A stretch of DNA of 64,000 nt, taken from the NCBI GenBank assembly GCA_963772955.1, contig CAVYZF010000010.1, forward strand, positions 248,001 to 312,000. The letters are read 5' to 3'. The stretch's first letter is position 1; each line of letters starts with the position of its first letter. The position numbers and the translations under genes are program-made. This document shows, piece after piece, positions 7,840-15,550 of the stretch. Source of the stretch: Gp6-AA40 sp963772955. Lineage in GTDB: Bacteria; Acidobacteriota; Vicinamibacteria; Vicinamibacterales; UBA2999. The notes beneath the pieces were generated by a model, which was not told the origin of the DNA, ran no database searches, and was given only the letters and a program-made list of their open reading frames with translations.

Positions 7840-9975
7840 ATGACGATGATCAACGACGTGACCGAAGTCAGACATGTGCTGGATACAGTGAAAGCCGAAG
7901 GCCGTACTGCGCTCACCGCACCGGAAGGCAAGCTCGTGTGCGAGGCCTACGGGATCACCGTTCCCAAGGAAGGCGTGGCGACGTCGGCCGCCGACGCGGC
8001 GGCGATCGCAACGGCGATGGGCTTTCCGGTGGTGCTCAAGATCGTCTCGCCGGAGATTCTGCACAAGACCGAGGCGGGAGGCGTGCTGGTCGGCGTGAAA
8101 AGCGCCGACGAGGCCCAGAAGGGCTACGACACGATCATCGCCAACGCGAAGAAGTACAACGCGAAGGCCAACGTCCTCGGCGTCCAGGTACAGCAGATGC
8201 TCGCCGGCGGCCAGGAAGTGATCATCGGCGCGGTCACCGATCCTGTGTTCGGCAAGCTGGTCGCCTTCGGTCTGGGCGGCGTCCTGGTCGAAGTGCTCAA
8301 GGACATCACGTTCCGTCTTTCGCCCGCGACCAAAGACGATGCGTTGTCGATGCTCGACGGTATTGCCGCCGCGCAGATCCTCAAGGGCGTCCGCGGCGCA
8401 GATCCGGTCAATCGCGACGCGCTCGCGACGATGATCCAGAACGTGTCGCAGCTCGTCGCCGACTATCCGGAAATCGCGGAGATGGACCTGAACCCGGTCT
8501 TCGCCACCAAGGACGGTGCAATCGCAGCCGACGTCCGGATCGTCGTCAATTTTTCGCCGGCGCCGACGCGGTTCCGCCCGAAGCACGAGGACATCGTGCG
8601 CGACATGAACCGCATCATGAAGCCGAAGGCGGTCGCCGTCATCGGCGCCTCTTCGGAGGCCGGCAAGATCGGCAACTCGGTGATGAAGAACCTGATCAAC
8701 GGCGGGTACAAGGGTCAGATCTATCCGATCAACCCGTCCGCCGACGAGATCATGGGCCTCAAGGCCTACAAGAGCGTCAAGGATGTTCCTGGCGACATCG
8801 ACGTTGCGGTCTTCGCGATCCCGGCGAAGTTCGTGGCGGCAGCGGTGGCAGAGTGCGGCGAGAAGAAGATTCCTGGCGCCGTGCTCATTCCTTCGGGTTT
8901 TGCCGAGACTGGCAACGTCGAAGGCCAGAAGGAGCTCGTCGCGGTCGCCCAGAAGTACGGCGTCCGCCTGATGGGCCCGAACATCTACGGGTTCTATTAC
9001 ACCTGGAGCAACCTCTGCGCGACGTTCTGCACGGCGTACGACGTCAAAGGCCACGCGGCGCTGTCGTCGCAGTCGGGCGGTATCGGAATGGCCATCATCG
9101 GCTTCTCCCGCTCGGCGAAGATGGGCGTCTCGGCCATCGTCGGCCTGGGGAACAAGTCGGATATCGATGAAGACGATCTGCTGACGTTCTTCGAGCAGGA
9201 CGACAACACGCACATCATCGTGCAGCACTGCGAGGACCTCAAGGACGGCCGCGCGTTCGCCGAAGTGGCGAAGCGCGTGTCGAAGAAGAAGCCGGTCGTC
9301 GTGCTGAAGGCCGGACGCACCTCCCTGGGTTCCAAGGCCGCCAGCTCGCACACCGGCGCGCTCGCGGGCAACGACAAGATCTACGACGATGTGTTCCGGC
9401 AGTCCGGCGTCATCCGCGCGCGGTCGCTGCGCGAGATGCTCGAGTTCGCCCGCGCGCTGCCCATCCTGCCGACACCCAAAGGCGACAACATCGTCATCAT
9501 CACGGGTGCCGGCGGCTCCGGCGTCCTGTTGTCTGATGCGGTCGTGGACAACGGCCTGTCGCTCATGACCTTTCCCCCGGATCTCGACGCGGCGTTCAAG
9601 AAGTTCATTCCACCCTTCGGCGCGTCCGGCAACCCGGTCGACATCACAGGAGGCGAGCCGCCGAAGACCTACCAGAACACGGTCCGGTTCGGGCTCGAGG
9701 ATCCGCGGATCCACTCACTGATACTCGGCTACTGGCACACGATCGTCACGCCGCCGATGGTCTTTGCGAAGCTGCTGGCCGAGATCGTCGAGGAGATGCG
9801 GGCGAAGGGCATTGACAAGCCCGTCGTCGTCTCGCTGGCGGGCGATGTGGAGGTCGAGGAGGCGTCCGAGTATCTCTTCGATCACAAGATTCCGGCCTAT
9901 CCCTATTCAACGGAAATCCCGGTAGACGTGCTCGGCGCCAAGTACAGGTGGGCGCGCGGTGCCGGATTGCTCTGA
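7840..9975 (+). CDS. ADP-forming acyl-CoA ligase (acetate-CoA ligase family), ATP-grasp/CoA-binding fusion
   Basis: 711 residues in one frame. Residues about 1-235 are the ATP-grasp (beta) domain, with YGITVPKEG and a GFPVVLKIVSPEILHKTEAGGV stretch that includes the conserved lysine and HKT. Residues from about 250 are the CoA-binding Rossmann domain (P-K-A-V-A-V-I-G-A-S). The ligase-CoA domains follow, with the phospho-histidine region S-S-H-T-G-A-L-A-G. The order beta-then-alpha is a known arrangement in this family. The gene starts 23 nt after frc. Within an oxalate operon it may make oxalyl- or formyl-CoA from the free acid, or run in reverse to make ATP; that role is inference. The gene is intact, unlike its two neighbours. 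Confidence 0.88.
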   Translation: MTMINDVTEVRHVLDTVKAEGRTALTAPEGKLVCEAYGITVPKEGVATSAADAAAIATAMGFPVVLKIVSPEILHKTEAGGVLVGVKSADEAQKGYDTIIANAKKYNAKANVLGVQVQQMLAGGQEVIIGAVTDPVFGKLVAFGLGGVLVEVLKDITFRLSPATKDDALSMLDGIAAAQILKGVRGADPVNRDALATMIQNVSQLVADYPEIAEMDLNPVFATKDGAIAADVRIVVNFSPAPTRFRPKHEDIVRDMNRIMKPKAVAVIGASSEAGKIGNSVMKNLINGGYKGQIYPINPSADEIMGLKAYKSVKDVPGDIDVAVFAIPAKFVAAAVAECGEKKIPGAVLIPSGFAETGNVEGQKELVAVAQKYGVRLMGPNIYGFYYTWSNLCATFCTAYDVKGHAALSSQSGGIGMAIIGFSRSAKMGVSAIVGLGNKSDIDEDDLLTFFEQDDNTHIIVQHCEDLKDGRAFAEVAKRVSKKKPVVVLKAGRTSLGSKAASSHTGALAGNDKIYDDVFRQSGVIRARSLREMLEFARALPILPTPKGDNIVIITGAGGSGVLLSDAVVDNGLSLMTFPPDLDAAFKKFIPPFGASGNPVDITGGEPPKTYQNTVRFGLEDPRIHSLILGYWHTIVTPPMVFAKLLAEIVEEMRAKGIDKPVVVSLAGDVEVEEASEYLFDHKIPAYPYSTEIPVDVLGAKYRWARGAGLL

Positions 9976-10056
9976 CGTCAGCGAGAAGTGAATCGGCGCG
10001 CTGCCCTGAACCAAAAGGGCGGCGGGCAATTCGCAGTCGCCGTCCGACGGAATCGG

Positions 10057-10412
10057 TTACATGGCCAACCCAAGGCGCTTGGCGGTGTCGGCAAGGCGCC
10101 GGTCCTTGGTCCACAGCCTCTCGCGCGCCACGAAGGCCGACGCGAGCAGGTGGACATCGACCCAGCCCAGCCCCCTACCCATCAGCCGGTGGACATCGAC
10201 GAACCTCATGACGCCCTCGCTCGCCATGGCGGGGAGCGTCGGGAGTTCGGTCAGCAGCGAGAGGATCTCGGTCCGACGTCGTAGATTGCCACACGCCAAT
10301 TCGCCAACCACGAATGGGTGGCAGAGCACCTGGCCATCAACGAGTGCCCCGCCAGTCGAGCATCGGCGGCGCGAAGGTGGTCCACCCAGACGGATGTGTC
10401 GACGAGAGTCAC
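10057..10412 (-). CDS. vapC: PIN-domain (VapC-like) toxin, frameshifted
   Basis: The N-terminus reads V-T-L-V-D-T-S-V-W-V-D-H-L-R from a GTG at 10412, including the first PIN-domain aspartate. After L-A-G the frame is lost in a run of four Gs. Supplying one more G joins it to ALVDGQVLCHPFVVGELACG, which holds the conserved glutamate. The C-terminal part has D-V-H-L-L-A-S-A and W-T-K-D-R-R-L, so all four acidic positions exist across the two frames. Length after correction is about 119 residues, normal for VapC, an endoribonuclease. The GTG overlaps the antitoxin stop (GTGA). A homopolymer miscall is the simplest explanation of the break. Confidence 0.78.
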
Positions 10413-10615
10413 TTGGAGCGGTTGGCACGCGGGCGGCGCCTGGGGATCGGACGAACGCCTCGTTCAGTGCCGCCCAGCGCTGCCAGTCGGCGGGCGCTCT
10501 CCTGAGCCACCAGAGCCGCGAGTCCTGCGTGAACGACAGCCGTTTTCTCGCGGAGACCACTCAATTCAGTTGCGCGTCCGAGCAGGGCGTCATCGATGTT
10601 CAGCGTCGTGCGCAT
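10409..10615 (-). CDS. vapB: VapB-type antitoxin
   Basis: 68 residues from ATG 10615; two upstream ATG codons are less likely. The sequence M-R-T-T-L-N-I-D-D-A-L-L-G-R-A is the classic ribbon-helix-helix N-terminus of VapB-like antitoxins (type II TA). The remainder, E-K-T-A-V-V-H-A-G-L, fits the family. The C-terminus is arginine-rich. It overlaps the toxin gene by four bases, so the two are translationally coupled. It should repress its own operon through the inverted repeats just upstream. Confidence 0.78.
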   Translation of the reverse strand: MRTTLNIDDALLGRATELSGLREKTAVVHAGLAALVAQESARRLAALGGTERGVRPIPRRRPRANRSK

Positions 10616-10644
10616 ATGCATCAGTATGCCCGTACGATGCATAC
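10612..10644 (-). promoter_or_regulatory. Likely autoregulatory operator of vapBC
   Basis: An inverted repeat GTATGC (10624-10629) and GCATAC (10639-10644) lies directly upstream of vapB. A second palindrome, GCATATGC (10612-10619), overlaps the start codon. Position and symmetry fit an antitoxin operator; binding itself is inference. Confidence 0.45.
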
Positions 10645-10797
10645 GCTACAATCCTGACGCCGCCGGGTGGGCGGCAAGGCTCTTCGCCGCTCGTTTCGGG
10701 CCGACACACGCGGCTGGGCTGACGAGCCGGTGGGAGCGGAACCGGCCGCCTCCAACACGGACACTATCCGCGGTCCGCTCAAGCCAACGACTTGCAC

Positions 10798-10820
10798 TGA
10801 TGTACATCACGATGTACATT
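10798..10820 (+). promoter_or_regulatory. Double palindromic operator upstream of the Phd/PIN toxin-antitoxin pair
   Basis: A perfect 12-bp palindrome TGATGTACATCA (10798-10809) is followed at once by a second copy of its core, GATGTACATT (10811-10820). Both end just before the antitoxin start. Repeated palindromes at this position are typical for Phd/YefM-type cooperative autorepression. Confidence 0.55.
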
Positions 10821-10827
10821 TGTGGAC

Positions 10828-11106
10828 ATGTCCAAGAGGTACTCAATCGCGGAAGCCCGATCCCAGCTTCCCACGATCATCGACCAAGCCGAGGCAGGGG
10901 TGGAAGTCGAGCTGACGAGACGCGGTCACCCGGTCGCCGTCGTCGTGTCCCATCGGGAGTTCGCGCGGCTTCGCGGCAAACAACTCCATTTCAGCGACGC
11001 ATACCGTCAATTCCTCGCGAGCCATTCACTCCAGGAGATTGGGAGTGAACGCAACTTCGTGACCACCCTGCGTGATCGGACAACGGGCCGCAAGGTGCCG
11101 CTGTGA
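10828..11106 (+). CDS. Phd/YefM-family antitoxin
   Basis: 92 residues from ATG 10828; a GTG two codons upstream is possible. The N-terminal M-S-K-R-Y-S-I-A-E-A-R-S-Q-L-P, then I-I-D-Q-A-E-A-G and the strand V-E-L-T-R-R-G-H-P-V-A-V-V-V-S, is the Phd/YefM DNA-binding domain. The C-terminal 45 residues would wrap the toxin. It overlaps the following PIN toxin by four bases. Two palindromic operator copies precede it. The pair belongs to a different family from the minus-strand VapBC only 200 nt away. Confidence 0.82.
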   Translation: MSKRYSIAEARSQLPTIIDQAEAGVEVELTRRGHPVAVVVSHREFARLRGKQLHFSDAYRQFLASHSLQEIGSERNFVTTLRDRTTGRKVPL

Positions 11107-11555
11107 CGCTACGGTATCTGCTGGACACGAGCATCGTCTCTGCGCCTGTGTCCAAAGTACCGGACCAAGCCATTCTCAAGCAGTTGGACGAGCACGGCTC
11201 GGAGTGCGCAATTGGAGCACCGGTGTGGCATGAGCTCACGTACGGTTGCAGGCGCCTACCCAATGGGAAGCGGCGAGCCGCACTGGAGACCTATCTTCGC
11301 GACGTGGTTCAGGTGTCCTTTCCCAATCTGCCATATGACGAGGCCGCTGCGATGTGGCACGGTGAGGAGCGTGCACGTCTTGAATCGCTCGGGAGGCCGG
11401 CGCCGTTTGTAGATGGTCAGATCGCGGCGATCGCGCACGTGCACGGACTCGTCCTCGTCACGACGAACGACAAGGACTTCAGGCGATTCAAGGCGCTGAC
11501 GGTTGAGAACTGGGCGAAGCGACCAACTCGCGGAAGACCAAGGCAACGGACCTGA
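11103..11555 (+). CDS. PIN-domain ribonuclease toxin
   Basis: 150 residues from a GTG that overlaps the antitoxin stop (GTGA). PIN acidic residues are visible: L-L-D-T-S near the start, W-H-E-L-T near residue 41, F-V-D-G-Q-I-A-A-I-A near residue 104 and T-T-N-D-K-D-F near residue 120. This is the complete quartet for Mg-dependent RNA cleavage. The C-terminal tail is short and basic. The gene is intact and paired with a Phd-type antitoxin, as is common for this PIN subgroup. The RNA target is not evident from the sequence. Confidence 0.85.
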   Translation: MTLRYLLDTSIVSAPVSKVPDQAILKQLDEHGSECAIGAPVWHELTYGCRRLPNGKRRAALETYLRDVVQVSFPNLPYDEAAAMWHGEERARLESLGRPAPFVDGQIAAIAHVHGLVLVTTNDKDFRRFKALTVENWAKRPTRGRPRQRT

Positions 11556-11755
11556 ACGAGATCTGTGAAGCTCGAGGCAGGTCGAATTCGAAACTACCGT
11601 TAGAGCCGATCGTTTTTCAACCGAACGACAGTCGGGACTCAACTCTGAGCGTGCTTCGGGCTTGGTCCGCAACGCGTCATCGATTTCGATTGCGGCGACT
11701 GCATCCGGTGCGCGGCCGTTGAATCCCGACTCTCCCTGTTCGATACGGCGGAGGT

Positions 11756-12304
11756 CTATACAGGCGGGAAGTCGGAGCGAGCCCTGGGGGAGGCGATCTG
11801 GCGTTCCTCCCTCAGTCGTCCGATCGCGTCGAGCTCGCGCTGGAGCGCCATTTTGTCCAGCGCCTCCAGCCGCAGGCTCGTGAAGAGCTTCACTCGAGCA
11901 TCGAGCTCTCGGAACGCCTTGTTGAATGCGCGCGCCTTCTCCTCAATGGTGCCTTCGACGGCAGCCGGGTCGTGAATGCCCCAATGAGCGGTGACTGGTT
12001 GGCCCGGCCAAATCGGACACACCTCCTGCGCAGCGTTGTTGCAGACGGTGAAGACAACATCCAACGCAGGCGCGTCGGGCGTCGCGAACTCGTCCCAGCT
12101 TTTGCTCCTGGCGTTCTCCGCGGGGACTCGATTCCGGCGTAGCACCTCCAACGCCAATGGATGCACTTGACCTCTGGGATGACTCCCGGCGCTGTACGCC
12201 TGGAACCGCCCTTTACCCCAGAAGTTCAAGAGCGCTTCGGACATGATGCTCCGTGCGGAGTTGCCGGTGCACAGAAAGAGAACGTTGTATCGAGGTTCGC
12301 TCAT
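11756..12304 (-). CDS. arsC: Arsenate reductase, thioredoxin-coupled type
   Basis: 182 residues with the low-molecular-weight phosphatase P-loop: Cys12-T-G-N-S-A-Arg18. The two further redox cysteines of the thioredoxin-coupled ArsC family are at about 88 and 96 (T-V-C-N-N-A-A-Q-E-V-C-P). The enzyme reduces arsenate to arsenite in the cytoplasm. Its ATG overlaps the stop of the aquaporin gene by four bases, so it is the last gene of arsM-aqpS-arsC. The C-terminal extension after about residue 140 is slightly longer than usual. Confidence in function is high because all three cysteines and the operon context agree. Confidence 0.9.
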   Translation of the reverse strand: MSEPRYNVLFLCTGNSARSIMSEALLNFWGKGRFQAYSAGSHPRGQVHPLALEVLRRNRVPAENARSKSWDEFATPDAPALDVVFTVCNNAAQEVCPIWPGQPVTAHWGIHDPAAVEGTIEEKARAFNKAFRELDARVKLFTSLRLEALDKMALQRELDAIGRLREERQIASPRARSDFPPV

Positions 12305-12981
12305 GAGACTCCCTCTTCAGGAATCAGCCAGTGAAAGAGCGCGGTTGCGGCGAACGCTCCGACTAGTTGACCGACCAGAAAGCCCGGTACATCGACGGGC
12401 CGAATACCTGCGAACGTGTCAGTTACTGCTCGAGCCAATGTGACGGCTGGGTTCGCAAACGATGTGGAAGACGTGAACCAGTACGCCGCAGTGATGTACG
12501 CGCCAATTGCATAAGGCACCGCTTCAGGTCGCCGCCGCACGCATCCCCAGATTACAGACACCAGGCCAAACGTTGCCACGACCTCGCTCACAATCTGCGG
12601 GAGTCCACTTCGAGCATGTTGCGACCACGCATAGACCGGCTCACCAAACATCACATCGGCAACTGCAACGCCGACGAGGGCCCCGATGAGCTGAACGCCG
12701 ATGTAGCACAGCGCGACGGGCCAACTGAGGCCACCCTGAGATGCGTCGGCCAACGACACCACAGGGTTGAAGTGCGCACCGGAGATCGGGCCGAACGTCA
12801 GGATCAAGGCAACCAACGCAGCTCCCGTGGCAAGTGTGTTTGCCAGCAGTGCGATCGCGACGTTCCCAGCGGCGAGCCGGTCGCCCATGATTCCTGACCC
12901 AACCACTGCAGCGAGCAGGAGAGCGGTGCCTACGCCCTCGGCGACGAGAGCACGGCTTAGGCGCAACACGTTGACGCGCAA
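12301..12981 (-). CDS. aqpS: Aquaglyceroporin of the MIP family (AqpS-like)
   Basis: Up to 226 residues; a TTG at 12981 is one start and a GTG at 12969 another. Both overlap the end of arsM. Both half-helix signatures of aquaporins are present: S-G-A-H-F-N-P-V near residue 68 and S-F-A-N-P-A-V near residue 175. About six hydrophobic segments surround them. In Sinorhizobium meliloti an aquaporin in the same operon position releases arsenite made by ArsC; the same use is inferred here because no ArsB or Acr3 pump is visible in this locus. Confidence 0.85.
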   Translation of the reverse strand: MRVNVLRLSRALVAEGVGTALLLAAVVGSGIMGDRLAAGNVAIALLANTLATGAALVALILTFGPISGAHFNPVVSLADASQGGLSWPVALCYIGVQLIGALVGVAVADVMFGEPVYAWSQHARSGLPQIVSEVVATFGLVSVIWGCVRRRPEAVPYAIGAYITAAYWFTSSTSFANPAVTLARAVTDTFAGIRPVDVPGFLVGQLVGAFAATALFHWLIPEEGVS

Positions 12982-13802
12982 CAGCTCTGCGCCGCCGCGA
13001 CTGGTTTCTGTGCGCGCACGAACGCACTCATGAAGCGTCCGTCGATCTGTGCGAGCACGGATTCATCCGACAACCCCGCCTCGTCAAGGAATTGCCGGGC
13101 GTCGTCCGAGTGGTATATGCGCGTCGCCTCAACGTCGACGCGCTCGAACCCCGCGTGCGTAAGCTTTTCGAGATAGGTGCGTTCCTCCAGCGCGCCGGCG
13201 ATGCACCCAACCCACAGTTCCATGCTGCGGCGAACGGGCTCCGGTACAGAGTCACCTCTCATGACGATGTCGGACACGGCCAGGCGGCCGCCAGGCCGCA
13301 GCACGCGAAAGGCCTCCGCGATCACGCGGTCCTTGTCGCCTGACAGGTTGATGACGCAATTCGAAATGATCACGTCAACCGAGTTGTCAGGCAGCGGAAT
13401 GTGCTCGATCTCTCCCTTTAGGAACTCGACGTTCGTCAGTCCCGCGTTCCGCTGATTCTCGCGGGCGAGTGCGAGCATTTCGTCGGTCATGTCGAGGCCG
13501 TACGCCTTCCCAGCCGGTCCGACACGCTTTGCAGAGAGGAGCACGTCGATGCCGCCTCCAGAGCCCAGGTCGAGTACGACTTCGCCCGGCTTCAATTCCG
13601 CGAGGGCAGTCGGATTGCCGCACCCGAGCGATGCCAGCATGGCTTCCGGGGGGAGTGCCGCGGCGTGGGTCTCGTCGTAGAGATTCGATGTGATGGTGCT
13701 GCAACACGACGTGCCACACCCGCAATCGGCCTTGTGGCCTGCGCGAGTCTGGAGGGCGGCGTGTGCGTACTTCTGCTGAATGAGGTCTTTGATCGTGTCC
13801 AT
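12957..13802 (-). CDS. arsM: Arsenite S-adenosylmethionine methyltransferase
   Basis: 281 residues from the ATG at 13802 (M-D-T-I-K-D-L). The SAM-binding loop is V-V-L-D-L-G-S-G-G-G (residues 75-84). The three cysteines that bind As(III) in ArsM are at about 61 (L-G-C-G-N-P), 149 (S-N-C-V-I-N-L) and 200 (W-V-G-C-I-A-G). Extra cysteine pairs lie near the N-terminus (C27, C29, C33, C34) and at the extreme C-terminus. The enzyme methylates arsenite, giving volatile or less harmful forms. It is the first gene of the minus-strand arsenic operon and diverges from arsR across a 69-nt region with ArsR-type operators. Confidence 0.92.
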   Translation of the reverse strand: MDTIKDLIQQKYAHAALQTRAGHKADCGCGTSCCSTITSNLYDETHAAALPPEAMLASLGCGNPTALAELKPGEVVLDLGSGGGIDVLLSAKRVGPAGKAYGLDMTDEMLALARENQRNAGLTNVEFLKGEIEHIPLPDNSVDVIISNCVINLSGDKDRVIAEAFRVLRPGGRLAVSDIVMRGDSVPEPVRRSMELWVGCIAGALEERTYLEKLTHAGFERVDVEATRIYHSDDARQFLDEAGLSDESVLAQIDGRFMSAFVRAQKPVAAAQSCCASTCCA

Positions 13803-13815
13803 AGCAGTCGCTCCA

Positions 13816-13873
13816 ATATATTCGCCTATGCGAATGTAATGAGCCTGTGGTATATACGTCAAGGCGAATATAT
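13816..13873. promoter_or_regulatory. ArsR operator region between arsM and arsR
   Basis: An 11-bp perfect inverted repeat, atatattcgcc (13816-13826) and ggcgaatatat (13863-13873), brackets the divergent promoters. Within the left half, ATTCG (13820-13824) and CGAAT (13831-13835) form a second dyad with a 6-nt spacer. AT-rich dyads of this kind are typical ArsR targets. The right arm ends in the arsR start codon, so binding would block its own translation-start region. Confidence 0.6.
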
Positions 13874-14282
13874 GAGACGCACCGTCACCAAGCCTTCAGC
13901 CGCAATCGACCAGCTCGAATCGGTGTTCAAAGCGCTGGCGGACAAGACACGTCTGCGGATTCTCGCGTTGCTCGGAAACAACGAGGTGTGGGTCTGCCAC
14001 ATCCACGACAGCCTCGAATTGCCGCAGCCCACGGTGTCGAGGCACCTCGCGTATCTTCGCCGGGCCGGATTGGTCGACGTTCGGCGAGATGGCGTCTGGA
14101 TGCACTACCAGGTGGCTCGCTCGCTGGACCCTGCAGTGCAGACGCTCCTGAACGCCGCAGTCGAGGCTTTGACCAGTGTTCGAACGACCGCATCGGACCG
14201 GAAACAGTTCCAGCGAGCGTTTGGTCAGCTCTATGTCATGAACACGTCGACCGGTGGTGCCTGCTGTTCCCCTCGCGCCTGA
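13872..14282 (+). CDS. arsR: ArsR-family arsenic-responsive repressor
   Basis: 136 residues from ATG 13872. A winged helix-turn-helix is clear: F-K-A-L-A-D-K-T-R-L-R-I-L-A-L-L, then L-P-Q-P-T-V-S-R-H-L-A-Y-L-R-R-A-G-L-V. Possible metalloid ligands are the cysteine in V-W-V-C-H-I-H, near the recognition helix, and a C-terminal Cys-Cys pair (G-G-A-C-C-S-P). The gene diverges from arsM and lies upstream of arsN2. It should repress both directions and release on arsenite binding; the exact sensing cysteines are inference. Confidence 0.88.
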   Translation: MRRTVTKPSAAIDQLESVFKALADKTRLRILALLGNNEVWVCHIHDSLELPQPTVSRHLAYLRRAGLVDVRRDGVWMHYQVARSLDPAVQTLLNAAVEALTSVRTTASDRKQFQRAFGQLYVMNTSTGGACCSPRA

Positions 14283-14289
14283 GGCCGGT

Positions 14290-14724
14290 ATGGTGATTCA
14301 AGCAGCAGAAGCCAGCGATTTGCCGGCAGTCCGCCGCCTGCTCGAGACACAGCACCTTCCCCTCGACGGCATCGACGAGCACATCTCGACGATGGTCGTG
14401 GCAAAGGAGGGGAGTGAGGTGGTCGGGGCAGCCGCGGTGGAGCTGTACGCTGACGGTGCGCTCTTGCGATCGGTCGTCGTTGATCCAATGGCTCGAGGTC
14501 AAGGGCTTGGCCATCGCTTGAGCGATGCGGTGCTGAGCATTGCCAAAGACCGAGGCACACGTAGCGTATTTCTGCTGACGACGACGGCGGAAAAATTCTT
14601 CCCGAAGCTTGGTTTCGAGCAGATCGTGCGCGATGACGTTCCCGCGTCTGTGCAGGCGTCGATCGAATTCCGGTCGGCGTGTCCAGCGTCCGCGGTGGTG
14701 ATGCGCAAGCGCCTCGCGTTTTGA
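14290..14724 (+). CDS. arsN2: ArsN2-type GNAT N-acetyltransferase
   Basis: 144 residues from ATG 14290. The GNAT acetyl-CoA loop is V-V-V-D-P-M-A-R-G-Q-G-L-G-H. The block L-L-T-T-T-A-E-K-F-F-P-K-L-G-F and the closing P-A-S-A-V-V-M are typical of the ArsN2 group found in arsenic islands. Related ArsN1 enzymes acetylate the organoarsenical antibiotic arsinothricin; a role against an organoarsenical or in arsenic resistance is inferred for ArsN2. It starts 7 nt after arsR, so the two form one transcript. Confidence 0.8.
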   Translation: MVIQAAEASDLPAVRRLLETQHLPLDGIDEHISTMVVAKEGSEVVGAAAVELYADGALLRSVVVDPMARGQGLGHRLSDAVLSIAKDRGTRSVFLLTTTAEKFFPKLGFEQIVRDDVPASVQASIEFRSACPASAVVMRKRLAF

Positions 14725-14840
14725 TGGCTACCCCAGCACCAAACCTAGTAACGCCGCCACGGCGACAACCCAAACGGGTTTGATCGTCGTGCGGGCGATG
14801 TACCAGTGTCCCAACGATGATGAGCGCCGCATGCTAGGGT

Positions 14841-14927
14841 GTGACCGACGACTACGACGAGTGGGACAACGCATTCACAGCGGAGATCAATTCGATCAAG
14901 GTCCGACACGAAACCGAAGGCAAGTGA
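14841..14927 (+). other. Possible 28-codon reading frame or gene remnant
   Basis: In the 276-nt gap after arsN2 a GTG-started frame encodes an acidic, coding-like peptide (V-T-D-D-Y-D-E-W-D-N-A-F) and stops at TGA 14925-14927. It may be a fragment of a lost gene or a tiny protein. I recognise no family and see no clear ribosome site. Confidence 0.2.
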
Positions 14928-15000
14928 TGACCTCGTGACGCCCGTCGTCGCTCCTGGGCCGAGCGACGGCACGCAGTTCAGCCTCGGGGAGACTGAAACT

Positions 15001-15453
15001 CTAGCCGCGCCCGCGGCGCCGGGGTGTCTTGACCATCGTCTTTGCCGCACGCATTTTGGCAGCCTGACTGTCCGCACGGTTGGCGCCGGAATCGCTCGGC
15101 ATGGACGGACGATGTTTCTTCCCGGGCGCGTCGACGATGCCGCCACTGCGTGCTCGGCTTCGTCTGGGCGCTGCCGCCCCAGTCGGTCCGTTCTCCGCGA
15201 CCGCCGGTGCCTCCGGCGTGAGTCGCTGAAGTAGATCCGCTGCGCCATCACGCACTCGGGCGAGTTCCTTCTTCAGCGCGTCGCCATCCATCCAGCCTGC
15301 CGCTCTTGCTTGAACGGTCCCGGCGATTCGGCCCAGATGCTCGGCAAATGTCAGCAGCCGTTCCTCTAGCATGTCAGCCCTTGGCGTGCCAGATGAAGTG
15401 CTCGGCCCCGTAGTCGAATTACCTCTGGTCGCGCTGTGGGTGCGTCTAGTCAT
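15001..15453 (-). CDS. Hypothetical protein with long basic C-terminal tail
   Basis: 150 residues from ATG 15453; an upstream extension in the same frame to 15693 looks like low-complexity translation and is not included. The middle part (L-E-E-R-L-L-T-F-A-E-H-L-G-R-I) is probably a short coiled coil or helix pair. The last 60 residues are rich in Arg, Lys, Ser and Pro and end R-R-R-G-R-G, resembling nucleic-acid-binding tails. No family is recognised. It lies upstream of nothing obvious on its strand. Confidence 0.5.
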   Translation of the reverse strand: MTRRTHSATRGNSTTGPSTSSGTPRADMLEERLLTFAEHLGRIAGTVQARAAGWMDGDALKKELARVRDGAADLLQRLTPEAPAVAENGPTGAAAPRRSRARSGGIVDAPGKKHRPSMPSDSGANRADSQAAKMRAAKTMVKTPRRRGRG

Positions 15454-15550
15454 ATGAACTCCAATGTCTCGTTCGGGCCGCCCACTCGTTGCGAATCGGC
15501 GGTAAGTGAAGAGCGAATACCACGGCGCGACAGATAATCCCGCGGGGCTC

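Noticed and set aside
7768..9714. Long antisense open frame opposite the acyl-CoA ligase
   Set aside because: It is an antisense shadow of a well-conserved gene, rich in Arg/Asp/His, and has no family motif.
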